From: Nocardioidaceae bacterium
GTDB taxonomy: Bacteria; Actinomycetota; Actinomycetes; Propionibacteriales; Nocardioidaceae
Reading direction: 5' to 3'
DNA length: 55,877 nt
Assembly (NCBI GenBank): GCA_025980475.1
Contig: JAICXL010000008.1
Location: 1 to 55,877, forward strand
Made by a program: the position numbers and the translations under genes. Below, in pieces: positions 41,752-49,022 of the stretch (position 1 is the first letter of the stretch; each line of letters starts with the position of its first letter). The notes beneath the pieces are model-generated. The model searched no databases. It worked only from the letters and a program-made list of their open reading frames with translations, and had not been told where the DNA came from.

Positions 41752-42156
41752 TCAGTGCCCGACCTTGACGGCCAGCACGTCGCAGGGCGCGTCGAGCAGG
41801 ATCCGCTGAGCGTTGCTGCCGAGGAGCAGCTTGCCGACCGGTGTCCGGTGGCGCAGCCCGATCACGACCAGGTCCGCGCCGGTCTCCTCGGCCACAGCGA
41901 CGACGTCCTCGGCGACCTCCTGCCCGCGCACCAGCTGGCGGATGTCGTGCTCGACGCCCGCGGCCTCGAGCTCGGCGCGCACCTCCTCGAGGCTGCGTTC
42001 GACCTCACGCGCCTTCCCGGCGTCGAACTCGCGACCGCCACGGTGCGAGTTCAGCACCACCAGCCTGCTCCCCCGCAGCTTCGCCTCGGCGATGGCGCGG
42101 GTCACCGCCGCACGCCCTTCCGGCCTCGACACGAAGCCGACCACGATCGTTCCCAT
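41752..42156 (-). CDS. Universal stress protein (UspA family)
   Basis: A 134-residue single-domain Usp that probably binds ATP. Starts GTIVVGFVSRPEGRAAV with the first strand and helix, and ends with the ATP-binding pattern GLRHRTPVGKLLLGSNAQRI and the final strand PCDVLAVKV. ATG 42156 has TAGCGT (42164-42169) 7 bases upstream, a leaderless arrangement. It is upstream of sigA on the same strand, but the 153-base gap holds a separate sigA promoter. Confidence 0.88.
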   Translation of the reverse strand: MGTIVVGFVSRPEGRAAVTRAIAEAKLRGSRLVVLNSHRGGREFDAGKAREVERSLEEVRAELEAAGVEHDIRQLVRGQEVAEDVVAVAEETGADLVVIGLRHRTPVGKLLLGSNAQRILLDAPCDVLAVKVGH

Positions 42157-42163
42157 GCGCCGC

Positions 42164-42226
42164 ACGCTATCGGAAGCAGGGGCCCTGTGGACGCGGCCTG
42201 CAGCGACGGCTCCGACCGGGCACGCT
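42164..42226. promoter_or_regulatory. Divergent leaderless promoters: usp and the 141-aa gene
   Basis: Minus strand TAGCGT (42164-42169) is 7 bases from the usp ATG. Plus strand CACGCT (42221-42226) is 6 bases from the ATG at 42233. Nothing else is visible in the gap. Confidence 0.4.
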
Positions 42227-42232
42227 GTTGGG

Positions 42233-42658
42233 ATGGCACCGGTCCCGCTCCCCCTCGCCGGCCGTGTCCACCGGGCGATGCGCGACTTCGTCGCCGGGGC
42301 GGGCACGCGCCGCGCGCTGCCCACCACGATGCACGTGGGCGCTCCGGAGGGCCAGCACGTCGACATCCCGGTCGAGCCGTGGCAGGACCCGGGCCTGCGC
42401 ACCGAGCTGGTCGCCCGGGCCCTGGCCGGCCTGGAGGACGCGGCCTTCGAGCACGCGCTCCCCTGGGTGACCCGCACCGGCGGGCACGACACCCACGACA
42501 CCGACCTGCACTGGTGCGCCGCAGCCCGGTCGAGCTTCGGCCGCTTCGGACTGGAACTGCCCGGCTTTTTCGTCGTCACCCGTCAGGGCTGGTCGAACCT
42601 GCTCACCGGCGAGGTGCACCGCTGGGACCGCGTGCGGCCGGCGCGCTACCGGGACTAG
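42233..42658 (+). CDS. Conserved hypothetical protein (141 aa)
   Basis: A soluble 141-residue protein with no family I can name. It begins MAPVPLPLAGRVHRAMRDFV, has several His/Trp-rich spots (EPWQDPGL, GGHDTHDTDLHWCAAARSSF) and ends FVVTRQGWSNLLTGEVHRWD. Codon use looks coding and the frame is the only good one here. Its stop shares the bases CTAG with the convergent ligase gene, a 4-base tail-to-tail overlap. Start at ATG 42233; longer upstream frames would run antisense through the usp gene. Confidence 0.65.
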   Translation: MAPVPLPLAGRVHRAMRDFVAGAGTRRALPTTMHVGAPEGQHVDIPVEPWQDPGLRTELVARALAGLEDAAFEHALPWVTRTGGHDTHDTDLHWCAAARSSFGRFGLELPGFFVVTRQGWSNLLTGEVHRWDRVRPARYRD

Positions 42659-44124
42659 CGCCAGGAGTGGACCGGCTCGTTGGAGTGCATCCGCTCCCGG
42701 TAGTCACACAGCGTCGCCCGCAGCGCCTCGGCGCGGTCGGCGCCGCCCGCCTCCCGGTCGTGCACCTGCCCGGTGAACCAGGTGGCGCCGTTGCGGCCGG
42801 TGATGCAGCGCTGCTCGATGATGCCCAGCAACCGGTCGGCCTCGTCGCCGTCGACCTCCCACTCCGTCAGCCCTTCACGAGCCAGCGGCAGCAGCCGACG
42901 AAGCACGAGCTCGGTGGCGGGCACCTCACCGACGCCGGGCCAGTAGACCCGGGCGTCGGCACCGAACTGCGCGGCGACGTGGAAGTTCTCCTCCGCCGCC
43001 GAGAAGGACATCTGCGACCACAGCGGCCGCTCGCTCTCGGCCAGCCGCCGCGCCAGACCGAAGTAGAAGGCGGCGTTGGCCATGGTGTCGACCACGGTCG
43101 GCCCTGCGGCGAGCACGCGGTTCTCGACGCGCAGGTGCGGCACGCCGTCCACGACGTCGTAGACAGGTCGGTTCCAGCGGTAGATGGTGCCGTTGTGCAG
43201 CTTGAGCTCCGAGAGCGCGGGGGTGCTCCCCGCCTCGAGGACGGCGACCGGGTCCTCCTCCTCGGTGATCGGAAGCAGCGCCGGGAAGTAGCGCACGTTC
43301 TCCTCGAACAGGTCGAAGATCGAGTTGATCCAGCGCTCGCCGAACCACACGCGCGGGCGGACACCCTGGGCCTTGAGCTCCTCGCTGCGCGTGTCGGTCG
43401 CCTGCTCGAAGAGCGGGATCCTGGTCTCGCTCCACAGCTCCTTGCCCAAGAGGTACGGCGAGTTCGCGCCGACAGCGAGCTGGACGCCGGCGATCGCCTG
43501 GGAGGCGTTCCAGTAGGCCGAGAAGTCCTCGGGGCTGACCTGGATGTGCAGCTGGGTGCTGGTGCACGCCGCCTCGGGCATGATCGAGCCCGAGGTCGTC
43601 TGCAGCCGCTCGACGCCGCCGATGTCGATGACGAGGTCCTCGCCGCGGGCAGCCAGGATCTGGTCACTGAGCAGCTGGTAGCGCGGGTTCGGGCTGAGCG
43701 TGCCGGGGCCGAGGTGTCCCTCCTCCAGCGTCGGCAGGATCCCGATCATGACCAGGTGCGCGCCGACCCGGCTGGCCCGTGACTCCGCGTCGTTGAGGCT
43801 GGCGCGCAGGTCGTCCTCGAAGCCGGAGGAGCCGCGGGCACCCAGCAGGCGAGGCGGCACGTTGATCTCGACGTTGAACTGGCCGAGCTCGGTCTGGAAC
43901 GCCGGGTTGGCGATCGCGTCGAGCGCTTCGGCGTTCTTCAGCGCGGGCCGGCCGTGCTCGTCGACCAGGTTGAACTCGATCTCGAGACCGGTCATCGGCC
44001 GCTCGGCCTCGAACTGGGACTCCCGCAGCATCCGCGCGAGCACGTCGAGGCAGCGGCGCACCTTCTCGCGGTGGCGGGTGCGGTCGGCCCGCGAGAACTC
44101 CTGGTCGTCGACCTCCTGCCCCAT
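42655..44124 (-). CDS. GCS2-family glutamate-cysteine ligase-like protein
   Basis: A 489-residue carboxylate-amine ligase. The N-terminal half has the ATP/glutamate-binding core (GLEIEFNLVDEHGRPAL, QTELGQFNVEINVPPR), then ACTSTQLHIQVSPEDFSAYW and AVGANSPYLLGKELW. Relatives are annotated as glutamate-cysteine ligase, but organisms like this are expected to make mycothiol rather than glutathione, and no egt (ergothioneine) genes are nearby. The true amine substrate is therefore open. It lies 20 bases downstream of the DUF4192 gene, suggesting co-transcription. Confidence 0.8.
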   Translation of the reverse strand: MGQEVDDQEFSRADRTRHREKVRRCLDVLARMLRESQFEAERPMTGLEIEFNLVDEHGRPALKNAEALDAIANPAFQTELGQFNVEINVPPRLLGARGSSGFEDDLRASLNDAESRASRVGAHLVMIGILPTLEEGHLGPGTLSPNPRYQLLSDQILAARGEDLVIDIGGVERLQTTSGSIMPEAACTSTQLHIQVSPEDFSAYWNASQAIAGVQLAVGANSPYLLGKELWSETRIPLFEQATDTRSEELKAQGVRPRVWFGERWINSIFDLFEENVRYFPALLPITEEEDPVAVLEAGSTPALSELKLHNGTIYRWNRPVYDVVDGVPHLRVENRVLAAGPTVVDTMANAAFYFGLARRLAESERPLWSQMSFSAAEENFHVAAQFGADARVYWPGVGEVPATELVLRRLLPLAREGLTEWEVDGDEADRLLGIIEQRCITGRNGATWFTGQVHDREAGGADRAEALRATLCDYRERMHSNEPVHSWR

Positions 44125-44144
44125 GGCCGAACCCTACCCGTGGC

Positions 44145-45086
44145 TCAGGCCCCCTCGGCGAAGACGGGAAGCTCGCCCTCGGGCACCGGTGTCCACACCG
44201 TGGGCGGCACCGCACCGGTCAGGCACTCGGCGACCCGGTGCGCCATGGAGTAGTCGGGGTCGGCCTCCAGCGCCCGGTCGAGGGCGCACCAGGCGAGGGC
44301 CCCGTCGCCGCGAAGCCAGGCGGCGAAGGCCAGCAGCGAGGCGGCCGGCGGCAGGACCTCCTCGGGGCAGCGACGGACCAGGTCGCGCCACAGGTGCACG
44401 TGGGCCTCGGCGGTCGCGCGGGTCATCTCCGACCAGGCCACGTCGCGCACGGTGGTCAGACCGACCAGCGCCAGCAGCCTGCCGGCATCGGCGGCCGACA
44501 GCGGCCTGCGGTCGCGCAGGTGCAGCCGGATCCGACGTTGCACCCACCGCGCCTCGGTGCGCAGCAGCGCGGACCCGTGGTCCGGCGCCGCCCCGAGCGC
44601 CGCGTGGAGACGGTCGACGTTGGCCACCACAGAGACGGTGGTCTCCTCGTCCGCGGCGGCCACCAGGCTGTCGGCGAGCTGCTGGCGGCTGTCGAGCACG
44701 ACGTCGCCCTGGTAGACCCGCTCGGCGGTGAAGGGGTGGCTGGCCAGGTCGTAGGCCGTGCCGGGATCCCCCGGGTCAAGGCAGGCGAACCAGCGCTCGC
44801 CGTCCGCGCGGAGCACGTCGACCACGTCGACGCCGGCAGCCAGCAATCGCTCGAGGAGAAGCTCGCACTGCGCCTGGCTCGCGGAGGCGTCATCGGAGTA
44901 GGCGAGCAGCGCGACCCGGGGCACCTGGTGGTGCACGACCGCGCGCATCACGTCGTCGGCGACCTGCCGCTGGTCGGCGAGGTCCACGGGCAGGTCGACG
45001 CGCGCGTGGAAGCAGCCCGCGGGGGCGCCGAAGGTCAGCACGACCAGGGAGTCCTCGGGATGGAAGCCCAGCAGGTAGGGCACCAT
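44145..45086 (-). CDS. DUF4192 family protein; 5' end disrupted or mis-started
   Basis: Actinobacterial protein of unknown function, at least 313 residues from the first in-frame ATG (45086, MVPYLLGFHPEDSLVVLTFG). The conserved family sequence continues further upstream (TFTARTPADLLA) but that frame has no start codon. An ATG at 45163 with sensible N-terminal sequence (MTDATPGRIPG) lies one frame off; adding a single base in the GGGGCCCC run at 45127-45134 would join them into one protein about 26 residues longer. So either a one-base deletion (real or a sequencing error) exists, or the short form is used. The C-terminal 100 residues look helical, with TPR-like ALEADPDYSMAHRVAE. Confidence 0.75.
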   Translation of the reverse strand: MVPYLLGFHPEDSLVVLTFGAPAGCFHARVDLPVDLADQRQVADDVMRAVVHHQVPRVALLAYSDDASASQAQCELLLERLLAAGVDVVDVLRADGERWFACLDPGDPGTAYDLASHPFTAERVYQGDVVLDSRQQLADSLVAAADEETTVSVVANVDRLHAALGAAPDHGSALLRTEARWVQRRIRLHLRDRRPLSAADAGRLLALVGLTTVRDVAWSEMTRATAEAHVHLWRDLVRRCPEEVLPPAASLLAFAAWLRGDGALAWCALDRALEADPDYSMAHRVAECLTGAVPPTVWTPVPEGELPVFAEGA

Positions 45087-45290
45087 CGCCAGCAGGTCGG
45101 CCGGGGTGCGAGCGGTGAAGGTCGGTGGGGCCCCGGGATGCGGCCAGGAGTCGCGTCGGTCATGGCGGCCAACCTGCCGCCGGCGCCGTGGGAGCGGTAC
45201 GGCGAACCGTCCGCCGGTGGACAACCGCCCGCGACGCCGGCGCTGTGGAGGCCGAACGGGTTCTCGGCAGCGACCGTCGGCAGGGCGTGG

Positions 45291-45296
45291 CACGAT
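45291..45296 (+). promoter_or_regulatory. -10 element (CACGAT) of dinB
   Basis: CACGAT is 6 bases before the dinB GTG, again a leaderless spacing. I see no SOS box (GAAC-N4-GTTC or CGAAC-type) in the 140 bases between the DUF4192 upstream ATG and dinB. Confidence 0.35.
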
Positions 45297-45302
45297 GCCC
45301 GC

Positions 45303-46625
45303 GTGCGCTCCGAGCCGACCGTCCTGCACGTCGACCTCGACGCGTTCTTCGCCGCCGTGGAGCAGCGCGACAAGCCGTCGCTGCGCGGCAAGCCGGTCGT
45401 CGTCGGTGGGGTCGGCGTGCGGGGTGTGGTGGCGACCGCGTCGTACGAAGCCCGCACCTACGGCGTGCACTCGGCGATGCCGACCGCCGAGGCGCGCCGC
45501 CGGTGCCCGAATGCCGCCTTCCTCACCGGCCGCTTCCACGCCTACCGCGCGGCCAGCGAGGCGGTGATGACGCTGCTGCGCGGGATCAGCCCGCTGGTGG
45601 AGCCGCTCTCGCTCGACGAGGCCTTCGTCGACCTCGGCGCCGCCGACCTGCCCGACCACGGCGTGCCGACGGTGAGCGCACTCGGCCGGCAGCTGAAGGA
45701 GCAGGTCGCGGAGGTGACCGGTGGGCTCACCGGGTCGGTCGGGATCGCCACCTCGAAGCTGATGGCCAAGATCGCCAGCGACCTCGACAAGCCCGACGGC
45801 CTGGTGGTGGTGGCGCCGGGCATGGAGCGCGACCTGCTGCGGCCGATGCAGGTGACGGTGATCCCCGGGGTCGGGCCGGCGACCGCCGAGAGGCTGCGCC
45901 GGGTCGGCGTGCACACGGTCGCCGAGCTGGAGCAGCTCAGCGAGGACGAGCTGGTCCGGGTGCTCGGGCAGGCACACGGCCGCAACCTCTTCCGGCTGGC
46001 CCGCGCCGACGACGACCGTCCGGTGGTCGCCGAGCGGGAGGCCAAGTCGGTCAGCGTCGAGGACACCTACGACACCGACCATGTCGACCGGCGGCTGCTC
46101 GAGGCCCTGATCGACCGGCAGGCGGCCAAGGTCACCGAGCGGCTGCGCAGCTCGCGGCTCTCGGGGCGCACCGTGACGCTGAAGGTCCGGCTGCACGACT
46201 TCTCCACCCACACGCGGTCCGCGACCCTGACCGGCCCCACCGACGACCAGCGCACCGTCGCCCGGCTGGCCCGCTCACTGCTCGGCGAGGTCGACACGTC
46301 GGGCGGGGTGCGGCTGCTGGGCGTGGGCGTGTCCGGCCTGGCCGACTGGATCCAGGACGACCTGTGGACCGACGACGAACCCGACGAGCCCACGCCGGAT
46401 CCCGAGGTCGTCGAGCAGGCCACCGCGGCAGCGCTGTGGCGCGGGACCGGCTGGGCCCCCGGGACCGACGTCGAGCACGACGAGCACGGCCGGGGCTGGG
46501 TGTGGGGCTCCGGCCGCGGCGTGGTCACCGTGCGCTTCGAGACCGCCGGCACCGGGCCCGGCCGGGTGCTGTCCTTCCCGGCCGACGAGCCGCAGCTGCA
46601 CCCCTTCAGGCCAGCAGCAGGGTGA
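45303..46625 (+). CDS. dinB: DNA polymerase IV (Y-family translesion polymerase)
   Basis: Error-prone lesion-bypass polymerase, 440 residues. Palm motifs: VLHVDLDAFFAAVEQRD (residues 7-23, first catalytic Asp) and PLSLDEAFVDLG (catalytic Asp-Glu). Fingers ATASYEARTYGVHSAMP; helix-hairpin-helix VIPGVGPATAERLRRVGV; little-finger domain from about residue 235. After the little finger the protein has an extra tail of about 90 residues (acidic DDEPDEPTPDPEVV, then VEHDEHGRGWVWGSGRGVVT). No QxxLF-type clamp motif is obvious. GTG 45303 chosen; a very long upstream frame is antisense to DUF4192. Its end overlaps pxpC by 20 bases, tail to tail. Confidence 0.93.
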   Translation: MRSEPTVLHVDLDAFFAAVEQRDKPSLRGKPVVVGGVGVRGVVATASYEARTYGVHSAMPTAEARRRCPNAAFLTGRFHAYRAASEAVMTLLRGISPLVEPLSLDEAFVDLGAADLPDHGVPTVSALGRQLKEQVAEVTGGLTGSVGIATSKLMAKIASDLDKPDGLVVVAPGMERDLLRPMQVTVIPGVGPATAERLRRVGVHTVAELEQLSEDELVRVLGQAHGRNLFRLARADDDRPVVAEREAKSVSVEDTYDTDHVDRRLLEALIDRQAAKVTERLRSSRLSGRTVTLKVRLHDFSTHTRSATLTGPTDDQRTVARLARSLLGEVDTSGGVRLLGVGVSGLADWIQDDLWTDDEPDEPTPDPEVVEQATAAALWRGTGWAPGTDVEHDEHGRGWVWGSGRGVVTVRFETAGTGPGRVLSFPADEPQLHPFRPAAG

Positions 46626-47517
46626 CCCGGTCGCCGGGCCGCAGCTGCGCGCACCCGGGGAGGTCGGCGCTCGCCACCACGCCGACGACCGGGTAGCCGC
46701 CAGTGGTGGGGTGGTCGGCGAGGAGGACCACCGGCTGCCCGTTCGGCGGCACCTGCACCGCGCCGAGCACGATCCCCTCGCTGGGGAGCTCACGCCGGAC
46801 CCGGCGCCGCAGTGCCGGTCCCTCCAGCCGGAGGCCCACCCGGTTGGAGTCGCTGGAGACGGCGTACGACGACCCGTGCAGGCCCGCGACCGCGAGGGGG
46901 TCGAACCAGTCGGCGCGCGGCCCGAGAAGGATCCGGAGCTCGTGCGCCGGCCGGGTCGCGGCGGTCGCCTCGACGGACCGCGGAGCACCCTGCACGGACC
47001 CGAGCGGCAGGCGGTCGCCTGCGCGCAGCGGTGCCGGCCCCAGCCCGGAGAGCAGGTCGGTCGACCGCGAGCCCAGCACCGGCGGCACGGCCACGCCGCC
47101 CGCGACCGCGAGGTGGCAGCGCAGGCCGCCCTCGGCCGGCCCGAGCTCGAGCACCGCGCCTGCCGTCAACGTCACCGCGGTGCCCCAGGGCAGCGCCCGG
47201 CGCCCGGATCCGGTGCCGGATCCGGTGCCGGATCCGCTGCCGGGGCCGGGGCCGGTGTGCACCGGGCACCACGCGCCGGTCACCGCCACGGTGGCGGCGC
47301 GGTCCAGCCGGAAGGTCGCCCCGCTCAGCGTCACCTCGACGGTCGCCCTGTCCTCGGGGTTGCCGACCAGCCGGTTCGCGAGCCGGTGCGCCGGCTCGTC
47401 GAGGGCGCCGGACCGGGGCACCCCCAGGTGGGCGAGCCCGACGCGACCGAGGTCCTGCACGGTGGCCAGCGCCCCCGGGTCGACGACGTCTAGGAACCGG
47501 GTCTGCTCAGCCGGCAC
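46606..47517 (-). CDS. pxpC: 5-oxoprolinase subunit PxpC
   Basis: Part of the ATP-dependent 5-oxoproline (pyroglutamate) hydrolase that returns glutamate. 303 residues with the biotin-dependent carboxyltransferase-like fold: LATVQDLGRVGLAHLGVPRSGA near the N-terminus, AGGVAVPPVLGSRSTDLL, SSDSNRVGLRLEGPAL and the C-terminal ADHPTTGGYPVVGVV. Residues about 92-105 form an unusual Gly/Ser/Thr linker encoded by a 12-bp tandem repeat. GTG 47517 overlaps the end of pxpB by 11 bases. Confidence 0.92.
   Translation of the reverse strand: MPAEQTRFLDVVDPGALATVQDLGRVGLAHLGVPRSGALDEPAHRLANRLVGNPEDRATVEVTLSGATFRLDRAATVAVTGAWCPVHTGPGPGSGSGTGSGTGSGRRALPWGTAVTLTAGAVLELGPAEGGLRCHLAVAGGVAVPPVLGSRSTDLLSGLGPAPLRAGDRLPLGSVQGAPRSVEATAATRPAHELRILLGPRADWFDPLAVAGLHGSSYAVSSDSNRVGLRLEGPALRRRVRRELPSEGIVLGAVQVPPNGQPVVLLADHPTTGGYPVVGVVASADLPGCAQLRPGDRVTLLLA
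47206..47241 (-). repeat. 12-bp tandem repeat x3 inside pxpC
   Basis: GGATCCGGTGCC, GGATCCGGTGCC, GGATCCGCTGCC (plus-strand sense) in direct succession encode a GSGTGSGTGSG linker in PxpC. The units are in frame, so copy number can vary without inactivating the gene. Confidence 0.9.
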
Positions 47518-48145
47518 GGAACCTGACCCTCGTCCCCGGCACCAGCAGCGCCGGTGGGTCCGCCCCGGGGTCCCAGAGCCGTCCAACCGTCCCGACGGCG
47601 GCCGTGCCGATCAGGCGCCAGCCCCCGGGAGAGTCGGTCGGGTAGACCGCGGTCCAGCTGTCCGCGACCGCCAGTGATCCCGCGGGCACCCGGCTCCGTG
47701 GACTCGGCAGCCGGGGGACGGACAGCTGCTCAGGCAGGCCACGACAGTAGGCGAAGCCCGGGGCGAAGCCGCAGAAGGCCACGACGTGCTCGATGCCGGC
47801 GTGCACCGTGGCGACGTCCTCGCGACTGCAGTCCCACGCCCGGGCGACATCGTCGAGGTCCGGGCCGTCGTAGGTCACCACCAGCTCGACCAGCTCACCG
47901 GTGGGCCCGGTGGCCTCCGGCAGCGACCAGGTCGCCACCGCCTCCGCCAGCGCTGCCGGCTCGGCCACCCCGTCGAGGAGCACCGTGGTCGCCGCCGGCA
48001 CGACGTCACGGGCCCGTCCGTCGTCGAGGAGGCCGCGCGCGGCGTCGTACACCGCCTGCACCCGGCCGGCTGAGCCGCACTCGACCAGCAGTGCCGACTC
48101 CCCCACGCGGAGCGCCGTCAGGGGAGGCACGTTCAGCCGGCCCAC
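47507..48145 (-). CDS. pxpB: 5-oxoprolinase subunit PxpB
   Basis: KipI-like subunit of 5-oxoprolinase, 212 residues. Shows the family hallmark FCGFAPGFAYCRGLPE and the end segment YPTDSPGGWRLIGTA. I place the start at GTG 48145, 7 bases after GGAGG and inside pxpA; a second GTG at 48130 would shorten it by 5 residues. Middle gene of pxpABC, overlapping pxpA by 13 bases and pxpC by 11, indicating tight translational coupling of all three subunits. Confidence 0.92.
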   Translation of the reverse strand: MGRLNVPPLTALRVGESALLVECGSAGRVQAVYDAARGLLDDGRARDVVPAATTVLLDGVAEPAALAEAVATWSLPEATGPTGELVELVVTYDGPDLDDVARAWDCSREDVATVHAGIEHVVAFCGFAPGFAYCRGLPEQLSVPRLPSPRSRVPAGSLAVADSWTAVYPTDSPGGWRLIGTAAVGTVGRLWDPGADPPALLVPGTRVRFRAG

Positions 48146-48828
48146 GACCGCACCTCCAGGCCGACCGCCTCCAGGGCACCGCGCACCGCGCGGGCCGTCG
48201 CCACGGCGCCCGGGGAGTCGCCGTGCACGCAGACCGACTCCACGGTGCGCCCACGGGCCAGGCGTACGGCGTTCTGCGCCACCTCGCCGGCATCCTCGAC
48301 GAGGGCTCCCGGCTGGTCCCGCGGCACCAGCCGGCCCTCGTCGGTGTAGCCCCGGTCGGGGAACCCCTCGGCGACGACCCGCCTGCCCGCGGCAGCGGCG
48401 AGCCTCAGGATGGCCGACCCGGGCAGCCCCAGCACCGGCAGGTGGTCGCTGGCGGCGAGGACAGCACCGGCCTGCCCGAGGTCGTCGACCACCCGGTTGT
48501 AGAGGGCCCCGTGCGGCTTGAGGTAACCGACGACCGTCCCCTCCTCGGCGGCGAGCCGCCGCAAGGTGCCCAGCTGCTCGCGGACCCACTCCTCGAGGAC
48601 CGCGGCGCCCACGTCCAGCCGGCGGCGCCCGAAACCCTCGCGGTCGAGGTAGCCGACCTGGGCACCGACCACCACGTCGTGGGCCGCCGCAAGGCCGCAG
48701 GCGGTCCGCATCGTCTGCTCGTCGCCGGCGTGGAAACCGCAGGCCACGTTGGCACTGGTGACCACCGCGATCAGGCCGGCGTCGTCGGTGACTCCCTCAG
48801 CGAGATCGGCGTTGAGGTCGATGCGCAT
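48133..48828 (-). CDS. pxpA: 5-oxoprolinase subunit PxpA (LamB/YcsF family)
   Basis: Subunit that binds and phosphorylates 5-oxoproline, 231 residues. It begins MRIDLNADLAEG, a near-invariant start, followed by SANVACGFHAGDEQTMR, GAQVGYLDREGFGRR and VGYLKPHGALYN, all typical. ATG 48828 has CAGACT 6 bases upstream (leaderless). First gene of pxpABC on the minus strand, divergent from the sigB-like gene. Confidence 0.95.
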   Translation of the reverse strand: MRIDLNADLAEGVTDDAGLIAVVTSANVACGFHAGDEQTMRTACGLAAAHDVVVGAQVGYLDREGFGRRRLDVGAAVLEEWVREQLGTLRRLAAEEGTVVGYLKPHGALYNRVVDDLGQAGAVLAASDHLPVLGLPGSAILRLAAAAGRRVVAEGFPDRGYTDEGRLVPRDQPGALVEDAGEVAQNAVRLARGRTVESVCVHGDSPGAVATARAVRGALEAVGLEVRSWAG

Positions 48829-48834
48829 GACATC

Positions 48835-48840
48835 AGTCTG
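48835..48840 (-). promoter_or_regulatory. -10 element (CAGACT) of pxpABC
   Basis: CAGACT on the minus strand lies 6 bases before the pxpA ATG at 48828, the same spacing seen at other leaderless genes here. Confidence 0.35.
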
Positions 48841-48977
48841 CCCGTGGTACCTCCCGGGATGAGAAGTCACTGAGAACTCGTCGCGGGCGCAACTTCCGCG
48901 GCCGGCCACTCGTCCTAACCGACGAAGGCCCGACGAATCGGGGGAATCCTGCGGGGTCCCGGTGCGTTGGGGTGAAT

Positions 48978-48997
48978 GGAACCGGTTATCGGTTTCC
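48978..48997 (+). promoter_or_regulatory. Imperfect inverted repeat / GGAAC box before the sigB-like gene
   Basis: GGAACCGGTTATCGGTTTCC reads as an imperfect inverted repeat (GGAACCG / CGGTTTCC) and begins with GGAAC, the -35 core of many SigR/SigE-type stress promoters; a plausible GTA lies about 18 bases downstream. It sits 25 bases before the start codon, so it may be an operator or part of a stress promoter. The evidence is weak. Confidence 0.3.
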
Positions 48998-49022
48998 GCC
49001 TGTAGGAAGGGAGCGCATCGCT

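Noticed and set aside
41254-43782. An 842-codon plus-strand frame
   Set aside because: Covers parts of sigA, usp and the GCS2 ligase in antisense or wrong frame; composition is that of a shadow.
45303-45420. SOS box controlling dinB
   Set aside because: No GAAC-N4-GTTC-type LexA site could be found upstream; the -10 directly precedes the start codon.
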